Positions 22,450-32,848 of a DNA stretch of 64,000 nt are shown here, one piece after another. The DNA comes from Isoetes taiwanensis (lineage: Eukaryota; Streptophyta; Lycopodiopsida; Isoetales; Isoetaceae), in NCBI GenBank assembly GCA_021234155.1, contig JAJEKV010000004.1, forward strand, positions 5,026,109-5,090,108. Reading direction: 5' to 3'. Positions within the stretch are counted from its first letter, which is position 1, and each line of letters starts with the position of its first letter. The notes beneath the pieces were generated by a model that saw nothing but the letters and a program-made list of their open reading frames with translations, was not told where the DNA came from and did not search any database. Both the position numbers and the translations under genes were made by a program.

Positions 22450-24018
22450 TGTGACGTTCCAGCACAGTATACGGTCCCAGGACGTATACTGTACTGCATC
22501 GTCACGCGTACACGCCATCCCGATTGACGTGTACGCCGACGTGTAGCTAAGCAAGTAGCGCCCTAGGGGGCAACTTGCAAGTGTGTGCACATTTATTCAT
22601 GTGTGCACTTTAGCCCACTTAAATAATAAGTGGGCAAGTGGGCCAAGTGGGGGCTACATCCACTTACCCCACAAGGGCAAGTGTCACGATCTCAAGAGTT
22701 GATGGAAACCCTAGCCCTAACTTATAGCCTATGTAAGGTATCCAAACTCTAACATTCCATTTTCGTCCACAGCCTTCTAGAGCTCCATTTCGCTTGCTCC
22801 AAGAGCCAATCTTGGCTCCCGAAGTCTGTCTGAGCAGCCTAGCTCATCAGCTTTCCTTTCTGGCTTCATCTTCAAGCAGTTCTGCAGCATGGACGCGTTC
22901 AGACAGGAGGAGCAAGCCAGGGATCAGGTATTTTGCCAATTCAATAGTCTAATCCGCCTTTCAGGCATAGAGTAAGTAGGTTTAGCCTATTGAATTGCCC
23001 ATAGCAGCCATCTAGACCTCTAGATATCAAGCCATAACTAAAGAACCTAACTTTTGTGATTAAATCTTGTTCTTTAGTTCTTCTATGATATGTATGTAGT
23101 GATGATCTCTATGGAATCCTTGTATTGGGAAGGGGGGTAGAGACCCTAAAAGCCTGCCGGTAGTTTGATGCTCCTAGCTAGTCCTTTGTAATGCACTATT
23201 AATTTCGGCCTGTGTACAAGAACCACACCTGGTTGTGGGTGAAGGGACCAGACTGGCTTACAAGGAGGTTCATGTCCTGGCCCATGATCACGTCCCTCTG
23301 GTAGTAAAGCCTATCGGGGACTACAGTATACTAGACCTAATGCTTTGCCACTGCGTGCGAGCTTTGCATGGGTTCGACACTCTTGGGGTGGTGTACACCT
23401 TCCATGGAGTTCAGTCGAGTACGGGCAGTGGCCCTCTAGTCACCTTGAGTCACCATGCCAGCCTCTGGTGGGAGCAATCCCTACCTGCCCCATCGGAACT
23501 GGGGAGATGCAACCCAGGAGTAGCCCCTCTGGCTATGCATCCGGCGGGCTACAGTCAAGTCCCAAGACCTTTCAACCTACTCTGCAAAGTGTGCACAGGA
23601 GGGGCGGATGGAGCGGACTACCCAATTGCCATGTTCCTATGCCAGCCAACTCCACTGTTATTGCACTATGTCTGTTTGACCTCTGAAGACCCAAGCTTGT
23701 CAGTCCATCCCTATGTCTGAACTTGGGTAGACCTTCCATATGTGATGTACTGATCTCTGTCTATGCAGATATGTGGTGAGCCATCCTTCGTGATGGTCAT
23801 GTGATGTTGATGTATGTATACTTACATGTATGTTATGCTTCCGCAGCTAGGTAGGCCCTGAGGGAGACAGGGTAAAATGACCACTTCATTCTTCCCACTG
23901 GAACTCATCAAGGTTGCAGTGATACGTGGAGGGCCTTGTATCAGCATGGAGCTGGTATGGGGGATGAACTCCTGTTTGTATACGGTGAGTGCACCGTATA
24001 TGAGTAGGGGACGTCACA
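22450..24018 (+). repeat. 5' LTR with palindromic ends
   Basis: The ends TGTGACG and CGTCACA are inverted repeats. Perfect hairpins lie near both ends: CAGTATACG/CGTATACTG (22465-22473, 22483-22491), GCGTACACG/CGTGTACGC (22506-22514, 22528-22536) and TATACGGTG/CACCGTATA (23979-23987, 23992-24000). A 161-codon open frame at 23235-23720 inside the LTR has no domain and is not called. Confidence 0.8.
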
Positions 24019-24019
24019 G

Positions 24020-24031
24020 TGGTATCAGAGC
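24020..24031 (+). other. Primer binding site (initiator Met tRNA type)
   Basis: TGGTATCAGAGC is the complement of the plant initiator Met tRNA 3' end and the commonest primer binding site of plant LTR retrotransposons. It starts one base after the LTR ends. Confidence 0.85.
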
Positions 24032-24231
24032 AATGTTCTCGGAGACCAAGACCAAAACACTGGCCGTGCTCCCAGTAGTACTAACTTAGTAGAATTCTCA
24101 AACCTCAAAAAAGTGGGAGTTTTTTTTTCTCATTTTTTTTGTAGCGTATACTAAGCTAGTAACAGTTAGAAGAATTGAAAACCAAGAAAAACTAAAAAGT
24201 TGAACTAAAATTTGACCAAGTGTGGAAATTG

Positions 24232-24294
24232 CTCACGGTATGCGCCAAAGCATCGACCTAAATTTTAGGTCAGGCCCCAGGCGCACACCGTGAG
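24232..24294. repeat. Nested palindrome, copy 1
   Basis: The outer arms CTCACGGTATGCGCC and GGCGCACACCGTGAG pair with one G/T-type mismatch. The inner palindrome GACCTAAATTTTAGGTC (24255-24271) is perfect about a central T. One of four related copies, two upstream of each TATA box. Confidence 0.92.
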
Positions 24295-24445
24295 TAACTT
24301 CACCATAATCACCTTCAAACTTGATGAATTTGAACAAGATAATATGCTAGATCGAATTTTAAGGTAAGATTTAGCTAGAATTGTATATCACACCCCTAGG
24401 AATATGTCTAGAAGTTATATATTTTTAGTCAAGAATGCAAAAATA

Positions 24446-24508
24446 CTCATGGTATGCGCCAGAGCCTCGACCTAAATTTTAGATCAGCCCTCTCGTGCAC
24501 ACCATCAG
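24446..24508. repeat. Nested palindrome, copy 2 (diverged)
   Basis: The left arm is CTCATGGTATGCGCC. The right arm has decayed to GTGCACACCATCAG. The inner GACCTAAATTTTAGATC (24469-24485) has one change. It sits about 106 bp before the TATA box of the H3-like gene. Confidence 0.85.
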
Positions 24509-24613
24509 TAATTTTACTTAGAAAACTCTAAAGTAAGTACATGTTCTAAGCTAATATGTGCCTTTATTCAAGAAAATGAGCAACTTAAAATTTGACCTAA
24601 AATTTGCCAAAAC

Positions 24614-24621
24614 TATAAATA
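24614..24621 (+). promoter_or_regulatory. TATA box of the H3-like module
   Basis: TATAAATA lies 111 bp before ATG 24725. The 5' leader shares the block GCTCCCGGATTTTGAGGCGA (from 24666) with module 2. It sits inside the retroelement, so the H3-like gene seems to have its own promoter, separate from the LTR. Confidence 0.65.
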
Positions 24622-24724
24622 GCACCCAAACCCTTCTCATTTGTAGATTCTCTGCTTAGAAGTTAGCTCCCGGATTTTGAGGCGATTTTTAGGCGCCAGA
24701 GCTCCGATTGACTTGAAGTAAAGC

Positions 24725-26112
24725 ATGGGGCGCACCAAACAGACTGCACGCAAGTATCGACCAGGCGAAAGGGCCAGCGCCCAAGAGAGGAGGAAGGTTC
24801 AGCAGCTGCTTCGAGAGCAAGCTGTCGCAAGAGGAGAACAACTTTTGTCAGCAGGGGAGATTACTTCTAACGAGTCAAAGGGATCAAGCGAGGAGGCCTC
24901 AACATCAGAAGAGTCCAGGCGGCAATCAATAGACGAGCTGGCCAACCTCATCAACCAGCGGTTAGATGAACCTGAGACTGAATCTGATCGATAGACGAAG
25001 AAACTCGTAGAGTGTTCGAGAAGATCGAGGAGGAGATACAAGAGTAGGAGAAGGCAGAACAAGAGCAGACTGCCAACAAGCAGGATGAACAGAAGGAGCC
25101 CTCTCCCGAACCCACCCTAGAAGAAGAAGTCAAGGCTTGGATCCAAATGCAAAAGATGAAATTACAATGCAGTAAGAGGAGAAAGGCCAAGAAGAAAAGG
25201 AAGTTGGAAGAACAGGAGGAGGAGGCAAGGAAGAAGCTCAAAGGGAAGGGCAAGGAGGAGCCCAAGAGAAAATTGAAGAAGACACCGATGGTCAAAATCA
25301 TCATCAAAGAACGGCAGCCTGACCAGCCCCCATCCTCTAATGACGAGGATGATGAAGATTACGAGCCCTCCCCAAGAAGAGATCAAGAGGTAGGGAGCTC
25401 CTCAAAACCGGCGGACGAGAATCAGACGGCCGAGGATCAGCAAGTACAGGTACCCCCACCATACCCTACGTGAGAGAAGCAGAAAGATCCGAAGAAGTCG
25501 ACCTGACCTGCATGGGAGTCATATGTGGTCGACCATCTCAGGGTCTACCAGAAGAAGCTCAAGGCCTACAAGGAGTACATGCGGATGTGGGAGGCCTACA
25601 ACACCTACTATCAGGCAAACAAGGTAACATTCGTCGAGGGAGGACGGCCATCTAAGAAGAAGACTATCAAGCCGCCCCCAGCGAAGCTGATACCACCAAA
25701 GAAGCCAGTAGCGAGGAAGCCCAGGTCGAGACTGGCGCAAGCAGTCCGAGAGATCCGGCATTTCCAGAGAAGTTACGGCCTTCTCATCCATCGAGCACCA
25801 TTCGTCAGGCTCGTGAAGGAGGTCGTACAAGAATTCGACAAAAGCATGAGAGTCACGGGTGAAATGCTGCTAGCTTTACAGGAGGCAACAGAGCAGAAGT
25901 TGGTGCAGCACTTCGAAGACTCGAGGGCGTGCACTTTGCACGCCAAAAGAGTGACATTAATGACAAAAGACATGCAATTGGCAAGTTACATAAAAGGAGA
26001 AGCTAATTCTTGTAAAAATTTTGTAAATAAAAAGTTTTGTAGAACAAGTTCTAAGTGCATAAATGTTGTTGATAAGGTTGAATTAGCAGTATTTGCTTTT
26101 TGTTTTAGTTAA
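24725..26112 (+). pseudogene. Histone H3-like protein with expanded tail linker
   Basis: This is a divergent histone H3 encoded inside an LTR element. The start, ATG 24725, gives MGRTKQTARKYRPG. Eight residues, RTKQTARK, are identical to the H3 tail around K4 and K9. A charged linker rich in Glu, Lys and Ser follows (24770-25470), with predicted coiled coil and the acidic NDEDDEDYEPS. A complete H3 histone fold lies at about 25735-26001. It has alpha-N EIRHFQRSYGLLI, alpha-1 PFVRLVKEVVQEF, alpha-2 ALQEATEQKLVQHFEDS and then HAKRVTLMTKDMQLA. Loop 1 has canonical H3 length rather than the longer CENH3 length. The fold end, ASYIKGEA, parallels the H3 C-terminus, and the frame then runs on about 35 codons. 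Defects are one frameshift near 24990 and in-frame stops at 25045, 25471 and 25504. Whether other copies are intact cannot be seen here. Confidence 0.88.
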
Positions 26113-26146
26113 AATGGACTTCATCTGATCAAGGAATGGGAAATTA

Positions 26147-26209
26147 CTCACGGTATGCGCCAGAGCATCGACCTAAATTTTAGGTCAGGCCCCAGGCGCA
26201 CACCGTAAG
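26147..26209. repeat. Nested palindrome, copy 3
   Basis: Arms are CTCACGGTATGCGCC and GGCGCACACCGTAAG, with inner GACCTAAATTTTAGGTC (26170-26186). It is nearly identical to copy 1 over the whole 63 bp and lies just after the H3-like gene and before module 2. Confidence 0.92.
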
Positions 26210-26348
26210 TATTTCGCATAAAAAAAGGTTTTAACCATCTCCAAACTGGGCAAGTAAGGGATCAATCTTGTATAACCGGTGAGACCATCATGTTTTGACC
26301 CTTAGTTCATCCTGTTTAGATAAGTTTTGACCAAATAGGGCCAAATTA

Positions 26349-26411
26349 CTCACATGATGTGCTAGGACCTCGACCTAAATTTTAGGTCAGCTTTCTAGCG
26401 CACACCGTGAG
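26349..26411. repeat. Nested palindrome, copy 4
   Basis: The left arm has diverged (CTCACATGATGTGCT). The right arm, AGCGCACACCGTGAG, and the inner GACCTAAATTTTAGGTC (26372-26388) are conserved. The inner core stays perfect while the arm drifts. Confidence 0.88.
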
Positions 26412-26607
26412 TATTTTTAGCATTATCTCTTTCATGCCACCTCCAATTGACCTCAAATTTGTTGCAATAGGTTCATTATATAGTCTTATTCATGCTCATA
26501 CCCTCAAATTAGCCTTCAAATCCTCATTTTGACCTCAAAATATGTGAGATTTGCCAAACCCTAAAAATTTTCCAAGTTTTCCAAAAATTAGGGTTTTCCC
26601 TTTTTCC

Positions 26608-26615
26608 TATAAATA
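26608..26615 (+). promoter_or_regulatory. TATA box of module 2
   Basis: TATAAATA lies 121 bp before ATG 26729. The leader block GCTCCCAGCTTTTAGGCGAT (from 26651) is clearly related to the leader of the H3-like module, so the two promoters share ancestry. Confidence 0.65.
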
Positions 26616-26728
26616 GACCCCCCATATCTCAGTTAGCATCTTACAGGTTTGCTCCCAGCTTTTAGGCGATTTTCCAGCTCATTGAGGCACTTCAAGAGCT
26701 GTTTGCTAGTCCCATTCAGTCAAGATCA

Positions 26729-28157
26729 ATGGCAACTCAAGCATTCAGGCGTTGGTACAGCGCCAGTGCTCATGTCGCTGAGGCTGACATCAATGCCATT
26801 TTTGCAGTTTTCCAGAAGGAGATAGACATCCAAGCCATCTTGCAGGCAACCCCATCCTATCAGGAAGTCATGACTGAGTTCCAAGCTAGGGTAGGACCAT
26901 CCTTAGTACAGCTTCCCCCTTGTACATGATATTTTGTTCCTAAGCAATCCCTCCAAGCAGCCTTGAGTGATGTCCCGAACATTGCCAAGTACCTGAACAA
27001 CAAGGTTGATAGGATGCCAGACTACATGGTCATGACAGTTAATAGGGCAAAATATTTCTCCTATACCGCTGCCTTAGCCATCTTTCTCTCTCACCGTGCC
27101 CAAAACCCAATCGGGGAACAATCTATCCAGGCCATGGATGTAGACCCCATAGCCTCTTCAGCAGATGGTCAGCTCCTCTTGCAGTATCAAGCGGAGCAAG
27201 AAGGAAGAGCCGAAGACGAAGAGCTCGACTCAGACGACGAAGACTACGTCGAGTTCAACCCAGTGTTGTTAAAAACCCCCGTTTTTAACCATAGAGTACT
27301 TCTTAAAAAATCCCTACGTTTTCTAAACGTTTGCAACCATCGGGGATTATAAAAAAAAAAAAAAAAAAAAAAAAACCATTACTAATGCCTTGAATGACTT
27401 TCATTTAGATTTTCTAGTCTAGCAAACAAGATTTTGGAACTATGAGCGGCCGCATGCATGTAGAAACATGCCGAATGCATGTAGAACCAGGATTTTGGTT
27501 TTTTGCTCAATGAAAGAAAGGTTTTTACTCCACCATGCAAACTAGGAAACAGTTCTTGCGCCAATCCAAGACCAGTCGACCAAGGTAACTTTTCCATTCT
27601 TCTTCTTTTACAACTAATTTTATTTCGATTCATTTTTTTCTATATTGCTTCTGAAGATCTGACTGCCATAAGTGACAAATAGAAGCAGAAAGTGACCCAA
27701 AACCGTTCGAAAGGTATAGCTGCTTCAAATAATTCTTTTTTACCTATATTCATTTCTCTTCTATCTAACTCTAGTATGATAATAAGCTAAACATTTATGT
27801 TAGTTGTTATATTATTAAGTTAAACCTTTGAATTGAATACACATTTTTGTGATTTGATTGGAACCCAAATATGGTGCTGGTATTAAAAAATGTTATATAA
27901 TTTGTTTCAAAGGGGCAATTTGGGGTTTTTAAAGTTTTTTTTTTTACGTTTGCAACGTTTTTAACGTTTTTAATGTTATAAAAACGTATTCTAAGATTTT
28001 AAAAACCAAAAATAAAAAACTTAAAAAAAACTTAAAAAACGTATGGTACCCGTACGGTATGCAAAGTATTTAACAACATTGGTTCAACCCGGACCAGGAG
28101 CGGCAACAAGATACAGGGGTTAATGTGAATGTGGATATCTATCAGGACTATAAAAGA
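26729..28157 (+). pseudogene. Unknown protein with acidic C-terminus (module 2)
   Basis: I do not recognise this protein. From ATG 26729 it reads MATQAFRRWYSASAHVAEAD and continues through an in-frame TGA at 26927. The frame then carries on coherently (LSDVPNIAKYLNNKVDRMPD) to a strongly acidic stretch, DEELDSDDEDYVEF. There an 821-bp hAT-type insertion splits it at 27261. After the insertion the frame resumes with PDQERQQDTGVNVNVDIYQD and runs into a long fold-back at 28119-28221. The first 60 residues look helical. It has a promoter related to that of the H3-like gene and follows it directly. An acidic tail is seen in histone chaperones and also in many unrelated nuclear proteins, so a role as H3 partner is only a guess. 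A gag relative is an alternative. Confidence 0.55.
27261..28081. mobile_element. Non-autonomous hAT element, 821 bp
   Basis: The ends CAGTGTTGTTAAA (left) and CAATGTTGTTAAA (right, read inward) are typical hAT TIRs. The 8-bp target duplication GTTCAACC occurs at 27253-27260 and 28082-28089. The interior is AT-rich with A and T runs and no transposase. Its TIRs differ from those of the element at 16684-20560, so it belongs to another hAT family. Confidence 0.9.
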
Positions 28158-28221
28158 CTTGGCCTTGGTCCATATTCCTCCATCTTTTATAGTCCTGATA
28201 GATATCCACATTCACACTAAC
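28119..28221. repeat. Long fold-back: 39-nt arms, 25-nt loop
   Basis: Arms 28119-28157 and 28183-28221 are inverted copies with one mismatch. The left arm is the coding sequence of module 2 (encoding about VNVNVDIYQDYKR). The right arm is its inverted duplicate, ending four bases before the poly(T) of LINE A. Transcribed, it would form a near-perfect 39-bp hairpin. It could be a microRNA-like precursor or a rearrangement scar from the LINE insertion. Confidence 0.9.
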
Positions 28222-28578
28222 ATCCTTTTTTTTTTTGAAAGTAAGAGATGGTTTTATCGTTAATTATGAAATCTCAAGTACAGAGCAAAGTTCATGCTTT
28301 TTGCTAGAAAAGCATGCCAAAATATAAGTTTAAAACCAGAATAGAGCCTCATAGTACAAGAACTATGTTCTCTTAAACATCAAGAAGATAACAATCTGTA
28401 ACAAATAAGTAACTGTAGAGTCTTGGAAGAAGAAAAATCCGAGGGAGTCCAACTTGTTGAGGAGGTCTTGTGTATGATCAACTTTTGTCTGTACTGTAGA
28501 ATCCTGCCAACAGGTTAACATTCCAAAAAAGTGAAGCTAGATCAAAATTAAACAAGAGCAGAAGCAAGGAAGTGATGT

Positions 28579-28923
28579 CTAGGAGTGAGTGAAGAAGACC
28601 GAATTGAAGTAGGCATTGAATGCATCAGTAGTTCCGAAGATGTAATGATTAGGAGACCAATTGTTACTATAGAACAGGCGTAATTTGTCCTTGTCATCCA
28701 AAAGAATCAGCAAAGATCCATATATATCAGAAAGGAGCTTGTGATTGTAGTACATTGTCCTGTACCTTATCATCTGCCTCTCAGTAAGAATGAAATTGTG
28801 ATTTGCCAAGAAAGTCCACAGACAATGAACTTGTACTACCTCCCTGTAGAAGATAGCAGCCCACAAATCTTCACTTTCTTTCTGATATCTTCTATGTCCA
28901 GTTCTCATTAGAAAGGATTCCAT
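28579..28923 (-). CDS. LINE A ORF3, accessory protein
   Basis: This small protein of about 114 residues is encoded after ORF2 of LINE A. It starts at ATG 28923 (MESFLMRTGHRRYQKESEDL). It resembles the protein in the same position of LINE B. Both have a hydrophobic segment with F/W and Glu/Lys near the start (here AAIFYREVVQV; there DALFWLKTEVI). Both end with a D/E-F-x-x-T-x-x-AF pattern (here IFGTTDAFNAYF; there MFVRTEEAFAII). No known domain is recognised. Standard plant L1 elements have two ORFs, so a third is unusual. Whether it is translated from the LINE RNA is unknown. Confidence 0.5.
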   Translation of the reverse strand: MESFLMRTGHRRYQKESEDLWAAIFYREVVQVHCLWTFLANHNFILTERQMIRYRTMYYNHKLLSDIYGSLLILLDDKDKLRLFYSNNWSPNHYIFGTTDAFNAYFNSVFFTHS

Positions 28924-29020
28924 TCAAGTAGCAATATTGTTTTGCATAGTCTGATCCTTTGATGATTGATTGAATGGAGGATTATCATCGAATTTACTCC
29001 TTCCATCTCCACAAAGGAAT

Positions 29021-32000
29021 TCAAGATACTCTAGGATCATCAGAAAAGAAAATGTTAGAATCTACTACATTCCAATTGGAAATAAATAAATCATAATGTC
29101 TCTTATACTCTCCAAGAGCCTCGTATTTCCTGTCATAGTTAGTTCCATATCTCTTTTTGTAAGCAATAGCAATAGTTTCAAAGTCAAATTGAAAATGCAG
29201 CTTTATCCAAAAGATAGAAGGCCTTTTTTTTCCATACATAACACGATTTCTAGATTTCCATATATTCCATAGAACAATATAAATAACTGTGTTGACAAAT
29301 CTATCATCATATTGGATAAGGGAGAGAAGATTTCCATCATTTACTATACCAAATTTGCCAGCAATCCAAGTCCAGAAGTCATTAAGTTTGCTACAAAAGA
29401 AGATATGACATATATCCTCAACTCTATCACATGCCATGGGACAGTTTGCCGTAATGTTAGGATTTTTCTTAGATAAGGAGTACAGATTGTTCAAACTACC
29501 ATTGGCAATAAGCCAAATGAAATAAGATATTTTAAGAGGACAATAAGAGTTACAGACATTATGGAAAAGATCCTTAAGCTGATCGGGATTAATAAACCAT
29601 TTCAATATAGCTTTGCTTTCAGCAATATTAGAAGATAGAGCATTGTACACATTCCTAACCTTATAGTCCCCTTTACCATTTATAGACCAGTCACTTTTCT
29701 CAGGGTTTGGAGATAGATTAGAAAGGAAAGTTCTGATATGTGTAAAGATGTTTTTGTCAGAGGAAGTACCCTTAATGATCTCTTTCAATCTAGTCCAGGA
29801 AATGACTCTACCTCCTAAGAAAAAGTCTCTGATATAATCTAGACCAGCCTCATGCCATTTTTTATAAATCCTTGGATGCTTAATTGCCAAAACTGAAGAA
29901 TTTTGATCAGCCAGAATAGAATTCCAGAAAATAGATAGATCAATATGAAGCTTATCTCTTGAGATAAATTGAAAGCTAGGAGAGATAGAATTCCAGGCCT
30001 TAATCAAATTACCCATTAAGGGTGAAATATTAGAGGCTGGTTTCATATGAGTGAATGCAGAGTGAGCGAGCAAATGATGAATAGAGGGATGACCATAAGG
30101 ATGACTTTGGTTGATCCAGAATCTGATAAACTTATAAGCAGGAGATTGACTTCCATGAATGGCCTTCCAAACAAACTTTTCTGCTAAAGATTGAGCCTGA
30201 AGAAACAAGTTTTTACAACCAAGACCACCAGAATTCTTAGATTTACAAATAGAGCCCCAGTTGACAAGATGACTCCCTTTCCACATGAAATTCCTAATAG
30301 TTTTCTCCAACTCCAAATAAACACTTTTGGGAGCAACTGAGGCTGTGGAGAAGTAAACACGAGAGCTTGCAAGAACTGAATTAGCAATAATGGTTCTACC
30401 AGCAAGAGTAAGATCGTTCCTGTAATTGTTCAACTTCTTCTTAATTCTCGAAAGAATAGGATCCCAAAGGCCTTTAATACTATGATTCATAGAAAGAGGC
30501 ATTCCCAGCAATTTATTAGCATGGCCAGGAGAGAGAACATTAATTCCAGCTAAGTGCTGATGAGGGATGTCTCCAATGATCAAGCTTTTGTCAATGTTAA
30601 GTTGAATGCCTGAGGCAGCTGAAAATTGATTTAGGATTTTGAAAAAGAATTCAATATTAGCCATGTCTGCATCAAGGAAAAGAGAAAGTGCCATCATCAT
30701 ATTGAAGAATAGTGAGACATTCATCAGAATCAGGGAGTTTTAACCCCTTGATTTGACCAATATTCTGATAATGAATAATGGCCTTAGTAAGCAACTCAGC
30801 TGCCACAAGAAAAAGATAAGGAGCTAGAGGACATCCCTATCTAACACCACATGATAGGGAAAAGAAGCCAGAAGGAACACCATTTACAAGAACAGCCGAG
30901 TTCAATCTGGAATTTAGGCCAAAGATAAGATTTACCAATTTAGGAGGAAAGCCAAGTTTAGACATAGCAAAGTCCAAGAAATCCCATCTGACTGAGTCAA
31001 AGGCACGTTTGAAGTCCAGTTTAAGAAGAATACAATTTTGATTAGAGATCTTATTCCAATGTAACCCTTCCATAGCTGCCACATAATTATCAAGAATATA
31101 CCTATTTGGCAGAAAGACGGACTGATTTTGACTGATATTTCTTTGCAGAAAACCATTCATTCTCGAGGCTATAATTTTGGCACAAAGCTTATAAGTAGTG
31201 TTTGTGAGAGAGATAGGTCTCCAATCTTGGAATTTGGAAGGGTGATCAATTTTAGGAATCAAAGAGATAAAACCACTGGAGATAGAAGGATGAAGATGTC
31301 CAGCATTCCAGAAAGCATGCACAAGGGAAGTAAGATCATTTTTTAGAATGTACCAGAATTTAATATAAAATTCAGTAGGAAGAGCATCAGGGCCAGGAGA
31401 TTTCCCCTTACTAAAAGAGATTAGAGTATTAAGGATTTCTTCGTGGGAAGGTAAGGCATCCATATTTTCTGGAGCAGAAGGTAAGATATTGTTCACAAAA
31501 CTCATGAAGTCATTTGCCTCCATAATTTCATTGGTAGAGATAGGCCTGCAATGAAAAATATCCATATATCTACTTTTAAAGAAGTTGGCAATCTCAGAAT
31601 GAGAAGTGTAATTGTTACCATTATCATCCTTAACTTCAGTAATAGAGTTTCTCAACACCCTGCTTTTAGCAACTCTAAAGAAGAATTTTGTGCTACCAGA
31701 ATCCATATCATTAGTATATTTAATTTTACATCTGATAGCAGAACTTTTTGCCTCCATCTCTTCAATGTTCTTAATTCTTCTCTCTAAAATCTCCTCACCC
31801 ACCTGAAGATTGGAGTTTGTAGGATCATTTTGAAGAAGAGATCTGATATCCTTCATATACATCAGGAGCTGATTTTTCTCTCTGCAGCAATCCTCATGCT
31901 TAGTTTTAGACCAATTTTTAATCCAACCCTTAATTGTCTTGACTTTAGAAATAGAAATGCTTCATGGAATGTCTGTCAGCAATATCACTCTCATTTAAAT

Positions 32001-32814
32001 TTCCAGTGAGGTCCTCATAGAAGGTCCTAAATTGAGAACAAAGACTTCTCATTGTCAAGAAGAGAAGTATTAAATTTGTAAGGAGTACTTCCCTCCCTTT
32101 GGATCTTAGTAATATGAGAAGTATGTAAAAACTGAGTTTGATGGTCAGAGATAGAAGTTCCCTCATCACTAGTGACATAGCTGTTGTTCCAAAAGGCTGC
32201 AGAAGGATTTGATACATAAAATCTATCCAGAGTGCAGTAAACTCTTGCATTGTCCTTTTGTTTAGTTGACCAGGTATAAGTAGCAGTAGAACAGGTATAA
32301 GCCATTTTCTGAAATGAGGGAATTCCAAATTTTCAGCCCTAGTCATATTTATTTTATTTCCAAATTTCAAATCCCAAGAAGGAGTATTATTAAAGTCCTC
32401 AACAATGATCCAGTTGTCAATGCTTTGAGTAGCCAACCAATTGTTTATTTCTTTCCATATGAGCTCTCTATCCCTGGGAGAAGTAGGAGCATAAACATTA
32501 ATAATACCAAAGTTAGAACTGAATACAGAGCAAATAATAGCTTGCCATGCCTTTGAGGGACTATTGTAGAAGAAATTATGGTTAATCTCTCTCTTCCAAA
32601 TGATAGCTAACCCATCACTAGCACCAGAAGAATCAATCCAGATTGAGGAGGAAGAAGGATAAATCCAATCCCCCAGATTACCACACTCAAAAGAGGGTAG
32701 TTTGAGTTCTTGCAAAAGAATGATGTCAGCATTATACAACCTAATTTGAGCAATGGCACGTCTCCCTTTTAAAGGGCCTTTAATGCATCTAAGATTCCAA
32801 GAGAGAATCTTCAT
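29021..32814 (-). pseudogene. LINE A ORF2: endonuclease and reverse transcriptase
   Basis: ORF2 nicks target DNA and reverse-transcribes the LINE RNA. An APE-type endonuclease starts at ATG 32814 (MKILSWNLRCIKGP; then LLQELKLPSFE and the terminal SISDH motif at about 32150, after a frame change). The reverse transcriptase (about 31550-30650) has GKSPGPDALPTEFY, LIPKI...DWRPISL, LLKLDFKRAFDSV and GVR/GCP. A TAG at 30839-30837 stands where GVRQGCP has Gln. The catalytic YADD is altered (QYDDGTFSF). The C-terminal part (30600-29021) has a zf-RVT-type Cys/His segment (CPMACDRVEDICHIFFC), as in plant LINEs. It also has at least two frame changes. Confidence 0.9.
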
Positions 32815-32848
32815 GACATAAATTCAGAGAAGGGAATTAGAAGAAGAC

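Larger units (their letters stand above)
22450..28225 (+). mobile_element. LTR retrotransposon carrying a histone H3-like gene (3' end missing)
   Basis: A 1.57-kb LTR (TGTGACG...CGTCACA) is followed one base later by TGGTATCAGAGC, the classic initiator-Met-tRNA primer binding site. The internal region has no gag-pol in view. It has two modules, each with two nested palindromes, a TATA box, a related leader and an ORF. The first ORF is histone H3-like and the second is unknown. LINE A inserted at 28226, and a non-autonomous hAT inserted at 27261. No matching 3' LTR was found in the window, so this may be a large non-autonomous derivative or the left part of a longer element. Confidence 0.7.

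Noticed and set aside
23235-23720. 161-codon open frame inside the LTR
   Set aside because: It lies wholly inside an LTR, overlaps a second open frame, has no domain and has an unremarkable composition.
24799-25307. Leucine/serine-rich antisense frames across the H3-like linker
   Set aside because: They are the reverse reading of a Glu/Lys-rich coiled-coil region, which gives Leu/Ser/Phe-rich shadows that mimic membrane segments.
25735-26001. Assignment of the histone fold as CENH3
   Set aside because: Loop 1 has the canonical H3 length and the tail keeps RTKQTARK, whereas CENH3 has a longer loop 1 and a divergent tail.
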